Assembly (NCBI RefSeq): GCF_003044185.1
Contig: NZ_PYYB01000001.1
Location: 682,001 to 746,000 of the forward strand
Length of the DNA stretch: 64,000 nucleotides
Reading direction: 5' to 3'
Source: Paraconexibacter algicola
GTDB taxonomy: Bacteria > Actinomycetota > Thermoleophilia > Solirubrobacterales > Solirubrobacteraceae
Within the stretch, counting starts at the first letter, position 1, and every line of letters starts with the position of its first letter. The notes beneath the pieces are model-generated. The model was not told the DNA's origin. It saw only the letters and a list, made by a program, of their open reading frames with translations, and made no database searches. Position numbers and translations under genes: made by a program. This document shows positions 16,559 to 23,667 of this stretch, piece after piece.

Positions 16559-17860
16559 GTGGCGACCGCCGCCTCCGATCCCGCGACCTCGGCCCCGGCC
16601 CGGACGGGGCGCAGCCTGCGCGGCGCGCAGCGCACCGGCGACGGGGCGGTGCTGGCGGGCGTCTGCGCCGGCCTGGCGCGCGCCCTGGACCTCGACCCGC
16701 GGCTCGTCCGCGTCGTGGCGGTCGTGCTCGGGCTGTCCACGGGCGGGGCGGGGATCGGCGGGTACCTGCTGGCGTGGACGTTCATGTCCGGCGACGCGAC
16801 CGCCTCCCCGAGCCCGCAGGCGCTGGGCTGGCGGGTCGCGGCCGGGGCGGGCATGCTCGCGGCCTCCGTGGTCCTGGCCCTGCAGGAGCTCGGCGCCGCC
16901 CCCGACGGCGCCCCGCTGCTGTGGCCCGTCGTGCTGACCGTCGCGGGTGTCGTGCTGCTCTGGCGCTCCGGACAGCCGCTCGCCGACCCGGCGCCCGCGC
17001 CCGCCCTGCCGACCGACGAGGGGCGCTGGCGCGGGCCCGGTGGGGCCGGGGCGGCCTCGGGCCGTGCGCTGCTGCGCGAGCTGCCCGGGCTCGGCCCGCG
17101 CACGCTCGCGGGGATCGCCCTGATCGCCGCCGGGCTCGTCGCGCTGCTCGAGGCGACCAACGCGATCGGCACGCTGCGGGACCTCGTCGTCGCGGGCGCG
17201 ATCGTCCTGGCGGGGGTCACGTTGATCTTCGGCAGCTCGTGGCTCGGGCTGCTCTCGACGCTGCGCGAGGAGCGCGCGCAGCGCATCCGCTCGGAGGAGC
17301 GCGCGGAGATGGCCGCGCACCTGCACGACTCGGTGCTGCAGACGCTCGCGCTGATCCAGCGGCGCGCCGGCGACGACCGGGAGGTCGCGACGCTCGCCCG
17401 CCGGCAGGAGCGCGAGCTGCGCGACTGGCTCTCGGGGCGCGGTCAGGAGGCCGGGGGCGCCACCACCCTCACGGGGGCCCTGCGCGCCGCCGCCGCCGAC
17501 GTCGAGGAGCGGCACGCCGTGACCGTCGAGGTGGTGACCGTCGGCGACGTCGCGCTCGACGACCACGTCGCGGCGCTCGTGCGCGCGACGGGCGAGGCCG
17601 CGGTGAACGCCGCGAAGTTCGCGGGGACCGGCCGGGTGGACGTGTTCGCCGAGGTGGGCCCCGAGCGCGTCGAGGTGTTCGTCCGCGACCGCGGCGCGGG
17701 CTTCGACCCCGACACCGTCCCGGAGGACCGCCGCGGTCTGCGCGAGTCGATCGTCGGGCGGATGGCCCGCCACGGCGGCCGCGCCGTCGTCCGCTCCGCC
17801 CCCGGAGAGGGCACCGAGGTGGAGCTCGTCCTGGACCGTCCCGAGGCAGGGAGCCGCTGA
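16559..17860 (+). CDS. PspC-domain sensor histidine kinase
   Basis: The product is 433 residues, from GTG. The N-terminus is a PspC domain (AVLAGVCAGLARALDLD, VRVVAVVLGLSTGG), followed by membrane spans near AGAGMLAASVVLALQEL, LWPVVLTVAGVVLL, LAGIALIAAGLVALL and VVAGAIVLAGVTLIFG. The HisKA_3 box is MAAHLHDSVLQTL with phospho-acceptor His256, and the ATPase domain shows the N-box region (ATGEAAVNAAKFAG) and DRGAGFDPD; the G2 region is GEGTEVELV. This is the NarL-partner kinase class. It autophosphorylates and passes phosphate to the adjacent regulator, whose ATG overlaps its TGA by one base. The PspC domain makes membrane damage a plausible signal. Confidence 0.93.
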   Translation: MATAASDPATSAPARTGRSLRGAQRTGDGAVLAGVCAGLARALDLDPRLVRVVAVVLGLSTGGAGIGGYLLAWTFMSGDATASPSPQALGWRVAAGAGMLAASVVLALQELGAAPDGAPLLWPVVLTVAGVVLLWRSGQPLADPAPAPALPTDEGRWRGPGGAGAASGRALLRELPGLGPRTLAGIALIAAGLVALLEATNAIGTLRDLVVAGAIVLAGVTLIFGSSWLGLLSTLREERAQRIRSEERAEMAAHLHDSVLQTLALIQRRAGDDREVATLARRQERELRDWLSGRGQEAGGATTLTGALRAAAADVEERHAVTVEVVTVGDVALDDHVAALVRATGEAAVNAAKFAGTGRVDVFAEVGPERVEVFVRDRGAGFDPDTVPEDRRGLRESIVGRMARHGGRAVVRSAPGEGTEVELVLDRPEAGSR

Positions 17861-18489
17861 TGCTGCGCGTCGCGATCGTCGACGACCACGACCTCGTCCG
17901 CTCGGGCGTGCGCGCCGAGCTCGGCGACGCCGTCGAGGTCGTCGGGGACGCGGGGACGGTCGCCGCGGCGATCGAGCTGATCCGCGCCACCGCCCCGGAC
18001 GTCGTCCTGCTGGACGTCCACATGCCCGACGGCGGCGGGGTGGCCGTCCTGCGCGGCGCGGGCGACACGCCCGGCACGCGGTTCCTGGCCCTGAGCGTCA
18101 GCGACGCCGCCGAGGACGTCATCGCCGTGGTCCGGGCGGGCGCGCGCGGCTACGTGACGAAGTCGATCGCGGGCGACGAGCTCGCCGACGCGGTGCGCCG
18201 CGTCGCCGACGGGGACGCCGTGTTCTCCCCGCGCCTGGCGGGCTACGTGCTGGACGCGTTCGCCGGGCGCGAGCCCGTCGCCGACCCCGAGCTCGACCTC
18301 CTCACCGACCGCGAGCGCGAGGTCCTGCGCCACATCGCCCGCGGCTACATGTACAAGGAGGTCGCCCACCGCCTCGGCATCTCGGTCAAGACGGTCGAGG
18401 CGCACGTCAGCGCGGTCCTGCGCAAGCTGCAGCTCTCCAGCCGCCACGAGCTCGCCCGCTGGGCCTCAGCCCGCCACCTCATCGACTAG
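17860..18489 (+). CDS. NarL/LuxR-family response regulator
   Basis: The product is 209 residues. The receiver domain has the acidic pair in AIVDDHD, the phospho-acceptor Asp52 in VVLLDVHMPDG, and the Lys of YVTKSI. The C-terminal LuxR helix-turn-helix is LTDREREVLRHIARGYMYKEVAHRL continued by ISVKTVEAHVS (about residues 146-205). It is the cognate regulator of the preceding PspC kinase, to which it is joined by a TGATG overlap. Likely targets are envelope-stress genes, possibly this locus itself, but no operator repeat is evident upstream. A long hairpin follows the stop. Confidence 0.95.
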   Translation: MLRVAIVDDHDLVRSGVRAELGDAVEVVGDAGTVAAAIELIRATAPDVVLLDVHMPDGGGVAVLRGAGDTPGTRFLALSVSDAAEDVIAVVRAGARGYVTKSIAGDELADAVRRVADGDAVFSPRLAGYVLDAFAGREPVADPELDLLTDREREVLRHIARGYMYKEVAHRLGISVKTVEAHVSAVLRKLQLSSRHELARWASARHLID

Positions 18490-18510
18490 GTCCGGCGCCC
18501 GCCAGCGGCC

Positions 18511-18553
18511 GAACAGGGAGTTCTTCCGGTCAGAGGCGAAGAACTCCCTGTTC
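18511..18553. terminator. 16-bp hairpin of lower GC between convergent genes
   Basis: GAACAGGGAGTTCTTC at 18511-18526 pairs perfectly with 18538-18553 around an 11-base loop; a C-G pair extends it outward. It lies between the stops of the response regulator and the reductase. Its arms are about 50% GC, much lower than the surroundings. It may be a two-way terminator or an interspersed palindrome. Confidence 0.6.
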
Positions 18554-18581
18554 GACGCCTGCGGGGCGGGGCGGGGCGCCG

Positions 18582-19466
18582 TCAGGCGCGGGCGGCGATC
18601 CGGGCGTGGAGGTACTCCACCGCCGGGGTGGCGATGCCGTGCCGGGCGGCCGCGCGCAGCACCGCACCCGGGATCGCGTCGAGCTCCGGCGCCCGCGCGG
18701 CTGCGACGTCGCGGGCCATCGAGCTGGACTGGTCGCCGCGCAGTGCGTCGACCTCGGCGATCGTCGTGTCCGTGTCGACGTCGGCGCCCTCGGCGCGGGC
18801 GACCGCGGCGGTCTCCGCGATCGCCGCGTGCAGGGCGGACAGGCGCGACGGGTCCTCGCGGATCTCCCCGAGCGTGGCGTCGAACGCGGTCGTCGCGCAC
18901 GCGATCGCGTTGAGGCGGGCGAGCTTGCTCCACAGCACGTCCGCCTCGCTCGCGCCCGTGCGCGTCTCGATGCCGGCGCTGCGCAGCGCGCGCGCGAGCG
19001 CGGCGACGGGCGGGATGTCGGTCTCGGGCCCCGCGATGTCGATCCGCACCGCGGCGCTGTCCTGGACGATGCGACCGACCGCGGGACGGTCGCTCTGCAC
19101 GCGGATGACCCCGGCGCGCGTGCGGGCGTCCCCGAACCGCGCGCGGAGCACCTCCATGTGGTCGAGGCCGTTGAGGAGCGGGACGACGAGCCGCGGCGCG
19201 TCGGGGGCGACCCGCTCCAGCGAGGCGCTCAGCGTGGTCGCCTTGCTGGCCACGAGCAGCGCGTCGACGGGCTCGTCGAGCGTCGTGGCGATGCGCGGCC
19301 AGGCGACGAAGTCCTCGTCGAGCGCGCGCGAGGTCACGTGCAGCCCGGTGCGCGCGAGCGTGTCGGCGGTCTCCTCGCGGCAGAGCAGGACGACGGGCTC
19401 GCCCGCGTGCGCGAGCGCCCCGGCCACGAGGCCGCCGACGCCGCCCGGTCCGAGGACCGCGATCAA
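18582..19466 (-). CDS. 2-dehydropantoate 2-reductase (ketopantoate reductase)-like
   Basis: The product is 294 residues if it starts at TTG 19466, whose codon overlaps the upstream stop as TTGA. This start places the Rossmann motif AVLGPGGVGG at residues 3-12, as in PanE; no ATG or GTG is nearer. Family features are VPLLNGLDH, the active-site region WSKLARLNAIA (Lys and Asn), and the helical C-terminal domain ending in TPAVEYLHARI. PanE reduces ketopantoate with NADPH in coenzyme A synthesis; many homologues in the same fold have other substrates, so the specificity is uncertain. It is the last gene of a minus-strand run. Confidence 0.85.
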   Translation of the reverse strand: MIAVLGPGGVGGLVAGALAHAGEPVVLLCREETADTLARTGLHVTSRALDEDFVAWPRIATTLDEPVDALLVASKATTLSASLERVAPDAPRLVVPLLNGLDHMEVLRARFGDARTRAGVIRVQSDRPAVGRIVQDSAAVRIDIAGPETDIPPVAALARALRSAGIETRTGASEADVLWSKLARLNAIACATTAFDATLGEIREDPSRLSALHAAIAETAAVARAEGADVDTDTTIAEVDALRGDQSSSMARDVAAARAPELDAIPGAVLRAAARHGIATPAVEYLHARIAARA

Positions 19467-19786
19467 GAGGCGGCGTAGGGGTCGTTCTCGCGCGTCGGCC
19501 CGACGGGCACGACGAGCGGCTCGGCGGGCGCGGTGATCGTCTCGGTCTGCTCGATCTCGAGCTCCGGCGGCTCCATGCCGTCGCAGACGAGACGGAACGA
19601 CCCGGTCCCGACCTTGCCGTCGGCCTCGAGCACGAGACCGGCGATGGTGTCGCCCTCCTCCCACTGCATCCGCTCGATCTCGAACGGGTTCATCCGCACG
19701 GTGTGCGGCGGGAACGGGCAGCTCTTGTTGTGCTGGTCCTTGGCCTTGACGATGGCCTCGAAGTTCTTCGCCTCGGGGTTGCTCAT
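19463..19786 (-). CDS. 107-residue acidic protein, unknown function
   Basis: It has ATGA overlap with the upstream gene and TTGA overlap with the downstream one, so all three are probably translated together. The sequence begins hydrophilic (MSNPEAKNFEAIVKAKDQHN), then has predicted strands (TVRMNPFEIERMQW, TIAGLVLEADGKVG, SFRLVCDGM) and an acidic Pro-rich tail. There is no signal peptide. It has two cysteines and no known motif. I cannot name a family. Confidence 0.6.
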   Translation of the reverse strand: MSNPEAKNFEAIVKAKDQHNKSCPFPPHTVRMNPFEIERMQWEEGDTIAGLVLEADGKVGTGSFRLVCDGMEPPELEIEQTETITAPAEPLVVPVGPTRENDPYAAS

Positions 19787-20484
19787 CGCACCTCGTCCGA
19801 TCGCATCGTCACCGACTTGTAGCGCACGTAGCTGTCGGTCGAGGCCTTGTAGCGGTAGAGCGCCTTGGACACGAAGCTCGGGCAGCAGCCCGCGTCGCGG
19901 GACGTGTACCAGGGCTGCAGGACCTGCAGCTCCTTGCCCTTGAAGTCCTTGCGGAGGTTCTCCGCCACGACGTCCCCGGTGCTGTGGTACTTCGCGCCCT
20001 TGGGCCGGACCGTCGCGGCCCGGAACGGGCCGAGGCTCAGCAGGCGCTTGACGCGCGGGCAGCCGTCGCCGCGGTCGCGGACGTCCCCGACGACGATCTG
20101 GCCGTTGCGCCCGCTCGCCCCGCTGGCGGCGGCGATGATGAACTCGCGGTCGGCGGGGTCGCCGTCGATCTCCAGGGACTGCGCGCCACTGACGAAGTTC
20201 TCGGTCCGCACGAGCAGGGGCGTCGCCTTCTCGGCGCCGTCGCAGACGTTGACGAGCTCGACCATGATGTCGCGCACGCCGTCGGGATCGGCGCAGGGCG
20301 GCGGTGACGTCTCGCCGTCGACGTAGCAGCGGACCGTGCGGACGCGGATCGTCTCGAGCTCCGGGTCGCGGTCGACGTTCAGCTGCAGCGGCTCGTCGAG
20401 CGGCAGCGGGGTGTCCTGGGCGTCCGCGGGCCCGACCGCGAACGCGGCGGCGGCGAGGACGGGCAGGACGAGGAGGCGGCGCAT
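19783..20484 (-). CDS. secreted protein, unknown function
   Basis: The product is 233 residues with a signal peptide (MRRLLVLPVLAAAAFAV, cleavage near ADA-Q at about 23). The mature part is mostly beta, with six or more cysteines (TVRCYVDG, PPPCADPDG, NVCDG, DGCPRVK, AGCCPSF), suggesting disulfides outside the cell. The end, FVSKALYRYKASTDSYVRYKS, resembles LppP/LprE-type or repeat-strand endings of actinobacterial secreted proteins in a loose way only. A TAGGCT box seven bases upstream overlaps the stop of the flavoenzyme gene. No function assigned. Confidence 0.65.
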   Translation of the reverse strand: MRRLLVLPVLAAAAFAVGPADAQDTPLPLDEPLQLNVDRDPELETIRVRTVRCYVDGETSPPPCADPDGVRDIMVELVNVCDGAEKATPLLVRTENFVSGAQSLEIDGDPADREFIIAAASGASGRNGQIVVGDVRDRGDGCPRVKRLLSLGPFRAATVRPKGAKYHSTGDVVAENLRKDFKGKELQVLQPWYTSRDAGCCPSFVSKALYRYKASTDSYVRYKSVTMRSDEVR

Positions 20485-20491
20485 GCCGGGC

Positions 20492-20497
20492 AGCCTA
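20492..20497 (-). promoter_or_regulatory. TAGGCT -10 box built on a stop codon
   Basis: On the minus strand the TAG is the stop of the FAD oxidase (20495-20497); the box ends seven bases before the ATG at 20484. Confidence 0.5.
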
Positions 20498-22078
20498 CGC
20501 CTCAGCGGGCAGCAGCACCCCGGGGTTCATCACGCCCGCCGGGTCGATCGCGGCCTTCGCGCCGCGCAGCGCGGCGGCGAACACGTCCGGTCGCTGCGTC
20601 TCGTAGTAGGGGCGGTGGTCGCGTCCGACCGCGTGGTGGTGGGTGATCGTGCCGCCGGCGGCGACGATCGCGCGGCTGGCCGCGTCCTTCATCGCCTGCC
20701 ACTGGGCGACCTCGTCGCCGCGCCGGGCGGGCGCGATGACGGTGTAGTACGGCGCGGGGCCGTCGGGGTACACGTGGGTGAAGCGGCAGGTCACGCGGCA
20801 CGGCTCGCCGAGCGCGGCGCGCGTGGCGCCCACCACCGTCTCGTGGAACGCGGGGAACCGGTCCCAGGTGATCGCCGTCTCGAACGTGTCCGCGAGCACC
20901 CCGACCTGCATGAGCGTGTCGCGCAGGTACGGCATCGCCAGGAACGCGTCGCGCCAGGCGGAGACGGCGCCGCCGGCGCGCGGCTCGTCCGGTGAGCCGC
21001 CGTGTTCCCGGCAGATCGCCAGCCCGCGGTCGAGCCGGTCGGCGACGTCGTGGTCGGTCGACTCGAACCCGAGGACGAGCAGCGCGGTCGTCCCGTCACC
21101 GGCCCCGGTCTGCTGCGCCTCCAGCGGGTCGACGAGGCGGCAGTTGGCGGGCAGCAGCCCGCTCTGGGACAGGGCGCGCACGGCGTCCGCCCCGGCGAGG
21201 AAGGTCGGGAACCGGACCGCACGCGAGGCCCGGTGCTCGGGCCGCGGCTGCACGCGCACCCAGGCCTCGGTGATCACGCCGAGCGTGCCCTCGCTGCCGA
21301 GCAGCAGCCGGTCGGGGGACGGTCCGGCCCCGGAGCCGGGCAGGCGCCGCGACGCCCACGCCCCGATCGGGGTGATCGCCCGGACGCTCTCGACGAGGTC
21401 GTCGACGTGCGTCCAGACCGTCGCGAAGTGCCCGCCGGCGCGCGTGGCGATCCAGCCGCCGAGGGTCGAGAGCTCGAACGACTGGGGGAAGAACCGCATC
21501 GTCATCCCGTGCGCCCGCAGCTGCTCCTCGAGCCGCGGGCCGCTCGCCCCGGCGCCGATGCGCGCCGCGCGCGAGACGTCGTCGAGCTCGTGCAGGGCGT
21601 CGAGCGCCCCGAGGTCGACGGAGACGGCGCCCTCGAACCGCGGTCCGAGCTCGCGCGGCTCGACGCCGCCGCAGACGCTGGTGCCGCCGCCGTAGGGGAT
21701 GACCGCGACGCGGGCGTCCGCCGCCCACGCCAGGACGGCCTCGAGCTCGTGCTCGTCGCGGGGACGGGCGACCGCGTCGACGGGATGCTCGATGACGCCG
21801 CGGAAGGCGCGGACGGTGTCGAGGTAGGACTTCCCCTGGGCGTGGCGGATCCGCTGCTCGCCGTCGGTGGTGAGGATCCCCCGCAGCGCCGCGGGGACCG
21901 GGACGCGCGGCGCGGGGAGGGTCGCGAGGACGTCGGCGAGCCGGGCGGGCTCCTCCACCTCGGCGCTGCCGAAGCCGAGCTGCTGCACGATCGCCGGGGC
22001 GGCGGCCCGCAGCGCCTCGACGGGCTGGTGCCCGTCGTCGTAGCCCCAGCCCCACCAGCTGCGTGTCCGCGCGCTCAT
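20495..22078 (-). CDS. FAD-binding oxidase/synthase, alkyldihydroxyacetonephosphate-synthase-like
   Basis: The product is 527 residues. It opens with WWGWGYDD and has RIRHAQGKSYLDTVRAF, both typical of the AGPS-like branch. The PCMH-type FAD domain includes VIPYGGGTSVCGG (pyrophosphate loop) and STLGGWIATRAGGHFA; the C-terminal cap carries TCRFTHVYPDGPAPYY and HHHAVGRDHRPYY, with the His cluster used at the active site. Eukaryotic AGPS makes ether lipids; actinobacterial relatives act on unknown hydroxy acids or ether lipids. It is cytosolic or peripheral. A TAGCGT box six bases before the ATG indicates a leaderless transcript divergent from the zinc-ribbon gene. Confidence 0.9.
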   Translation of the reverse strand: MSARTRSWWGWGYDDGHQPVEALRAAAPAIVQQLGFGSAEVEEPARLADVLATLPAPRVPVPAALRGILTTDGEQRIRHAQGKSYLDTVRAFRGVIEHPVDAVARPRDEHELEAVLAWAADARVAVIPYGGGTSVCGGVEPRELGPRFEGAVSVDLGALDALHELDDVSRAARIGAGASGPRLEEQLRAHGMTMRFFPQSFELSTLGGWIATRAGGHFATVWTHVDDLVESVRAITPIGAWASRRLPGSGAGPSPDRLLLGSEGTLGVITEAWVRVQPRPEHRASRAVRFPTFLAGADAVRALSQSGLLPANCRLVDPLEAQQTGAGDGTTALLVLGFESTDHDVADRLDRGLAICREHGGSPDEPRAGGAVSAWRDAFLAMPYLRDTLMQVGVLADTFETAITWDRFPAFHETVVGATRAALGEPCRVTCRFTHVYPDGPAPYYTVIAPARRGDEVAQWQAMKDAASRAIVAAGGTITHHHAVGRDHRPYYETQRPDVFAAALRGAKAAIDPAGVMNPGVLLPAEA

Positions 22079-22084
22079 GCGCTG

Positions 22085-22090
22085 ACGCTA
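22085..22090 (-). promoter_or_regulatory. TAGCGT -10 box of the FAD oxidase gene
   Basis: It ends six bases before the ATG at 22078 on the minus strand; the divergent box lies 17 bases away. Confidence 0.5.
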
Positions 22091-22107
22091 TCCGGACGGG
22101 CCGCGCG

Positions 22108-22113
22108 TAGCCT
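22108..22113 (+). promoter_or_regulatory. TAGCCT -10 box of the zinc-ribbon gene
   Basis: It ends seven bases before the ATG at 22121. With the opposing box at 22085-22090 it forms a compact divergent promoter. Confidence 0.5.
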
Positions 22114-22120
22114 GTGGAGC

Positions 22121-22468
22121 ATGGCGGTGTGCCCGAACTGCAAGGAGCCGGTCAGTCAGTTCGCGGCGGGGTGCGCGGTGTGCGGCACCGACCTCGAGGC
22201 GCACCGTCGCGCCCGGGCGCAGCGCCGCGGGGTGCGGCTGCCGGGCCTGCCGCGCCTGGTCGAGGCGGACCTCGTCGTCGGGGTCGTGGCGCTGGCGATC
22301 CTCGGGCAGCCGCTGATCGGGATCGTCCTGGCGCTGCTGGCGCTCTACCGGCACCCGGACCTGATCTTCCCCGGCCCGCGGCGCACCGCGCTGATCGCGC
22401 TGTGCGGGATCGGGGTCGTGCTGCTGCTCGCCACCGGCGGCGTGGGGATCCTCTTCTACGGCGGCTGA
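22121..22468 (+). CDS. zinc-ribbon small membrane protein
   Basis: The product is 115 residues. The N-terminus is a zinc ribbon with CPNC and CAVC pairs (residues 4-21), then a basic stretch (HRRARAQRRG) and two or three membrane spans (DLVVGVVALAILGQ, IGIVLALLALYRH, ALIALCGIGVVLLLATGGVG). Membrane proteins with a cytosolic N-terminal zinc ribbon are common in this lineage, with no fixed function. The stop is immediately followed by the stop of the converging gene, with no bases between. Confidence 0.75.
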   Translation: MAVCPNCKEPVSQFAAGCAVCGTDLEAHRRARAQRRGVRLPGLPRLVEADLVVGVVALAILGQPLIGIVLALLALYRHPDLIFPGPRRTALIALCGIGVVLLLATGGVGILFYGG

Positions 22469-22969
22469 TCAGGCGCGGCCGGCGGGTGCGCGCAGCGGCA
22501 TCCGCCCCTGGCGGAACGCGGCGAGCTGCCCGGCGGTGCGGCGGCGCACGAGCAGCCGCAGGACCGGCGAGTGGCCGAGCACCTTGCCGAGCGGTCCCAT
22601 CGCCTGCGCGGCCCAGGCGTGCAGGTCGAAGCTGTCGCGGTGATCGGCGATCAGGCCGTCGCGGAACACGTACCGCGCACGGATCTCGTTGACCACCGGG
22701 CGGCCCTGGAAGTCGTAGCGGGCGATCCAGCGGGCGTGCCCGGTCTGCTCGTCGGCGTCGCGCTCGGGGACCTCGACCTCGACCCCGGAGGCGCGGGCGG
22801 TGAGCATCCGCCACATGTCCTGGGCGGCACCGTCGCGCAGCTCGCCGAACGCGGGGTCCTCGAACACGGCGTCCGGGGTGTAGCAGGCGGCCATCGCCTC
22901 GCCGTCCCCGGCGGCGAGCGCCGCGTACAGCCGGTCGATGACGGCGACGTGCTCCTGCGCGCTGGACAT
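22469..22969 (-). CDS. SnoaL/NTF2-like protein
   Basis: The product is 166 residues. The cone-shaped NTF2 fold is suggested by IDRLYAALAAGDGEAMAACYTPDAVFEDP, split here as the helix and the FEDP turn, then WRMLTARASG, ARYDFQGRPVVNEIRARYVFRDGLIADHRDSFD. That ending, with VFRDGLI..H.D.FD, is typical of ketosteroid-isomerase-like or SnoaL-like enzymes and of non-enzymatic members. An extra C-terminal helical tail of about 40 residues is basic. A TAGGAT box six bases before the ATG includes the upstream stop codon. The substrate, if any, is unknown. Confidence 0.82.
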   Translation of the reverse strand: MSSAQEHVAVIDRLYAALAAGDGEAMAACYTPDAVFEDPAFGELRDGAAQDMWRMLTARASGVEVEVPERDADEQTGHARWIARYDFQGRPVVNEIRARYVFRDGLIADHRDSFDLHAWAAQAMGPLGKVLGHSPVLRLLVRRRTAGQLAAFRQGRMPLRAPAGRA

Positions 22970-22975
22970 GGCGCG

Positions 22976-22981
22976 ATCCTA
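22976..22981 (-). promoter_or_regulatory. TAGGAT -10 box built on a stop codon
   Basis: On the minus strand the TAG (22979-22981) is the stop of the gene upstream; the box ends six bases before the ATG at 22969. Confidence 0.5.
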
Positions 22982-23482
22982 TGCGGCGCCGGGCAGCATG
23001 CGCGAGGGCAACGGCGCGCCGTGTCGCGCCGCCTCCTCGCGCAGCCCGTCCCACGGGACGAGCGGCACGTCGAGGTCCGCGGCGATCGCCTCGACGAGGC
23101 GGCGGCGCTCGGGCTCGTTGCGCGGCGGGTGCGCGAGCGCCTGGATCCGCGCGTGCTGCGCGCGCAGGCCCTCGCGGTGCGCCTCGATGCGCCCCCAGGC
23201 CGTGACGACGCCCTCGACCCAGTGCCACTCGCCGTACCAGCGCTGCGTGCCGGGCGCGTGGTAGGCGTAGACGCCGCACTGGCAGTCCGGGTGCGGCGAC
23301 TCGTGCGGCGCGTCGAGCCAGCCGACGCCTCGGGTGAGCGTGCGGTTGGCGGGGTAGCAGACCGCGTGCATGTCGCGGCCGTCCCAGGTGCACGGGATGT
23401 ACGGGGAGTGCAGCCGGTCCTTGACGATTCGCCAGGCGCGGAAGCCGACGACCGGCTCGATCAGGTCCGGGGCCGCGCTCAC
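22979..23482 (-). CDS. cysteine-containing conserved-looking protein, unknown function
   Basis: The product is 167 residues, from a GTG that overlaps the preceding small ORF's TGA as GTGA. The N-terminal half is aromatic and Cys-rich: VGFRAWRI, PCTWDGRDMHAVCYP, and PDCQCGVYAYH, followed by WHWVEGVVTAWGRIEAH. I have the impression of a family widespread in actinobacteria, but cannot name it. The Cys-x-Cys and spaced cysteines could bind a metal. The second half is helical and basic. It is probably cytosolic. Confidence 0.65.
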   Translation of the reverse strand: MSAAPDLIEPVVGFRAWRIVKDRLHSPYIPCTWDGRDMHAVCYPANRTLTRGVGWLDAPHESPHPDCQCGVYAYHAPGTQRWYGEWHWVEGVVTAWGRIEAHREGLRAQHARIQALAHPPRNEPERRRLVEAIAADLDVPLVPWDGLREEAARHGAPLPSRMLPGAA

Positions 23483-23622
23483 GTGCGGACGGGCTCCCGC
23501 TCGGGAGCCGGGGTGGGCGCGGGCCGCGGCGGGGCGGCGGGCTCGCGCGCGGGCGCCGGCGCCCGGTCGGGGACGACGACGGGCTCGACGACGATCGTGC
23601 GGGACGGACCGGTGAGCGACAC
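23479..23622 (-). CDS. possible 47-residue proline-rich small protein
   Basis: A GTG-initiated frame of 47 residues (VSLTGPSRTIVVEPVVVPD, then alternating Ala-Pro-Arg-Glu) ends in TGA overlapping the next start as GTGA. GAGGGGAG lies directly against the GTG, too close for an ideal ribosome binding site. The composition is Pro/Ala/Arg, which random high-GC DNA can also produce, so it may be only a leader for the next gene or no gene at all. Confidence 0.3.
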   Translation of the reverse strand: MSLTGPSRTIVVEPVVVPDRAPAPAREPAAPPRPAPTPAPEREPVRT

Positions 23623-23667
23623 CTCCCCTCGAGGGTAGCGCCCGGGCCGACCCCGCTCCCGCCAAGC

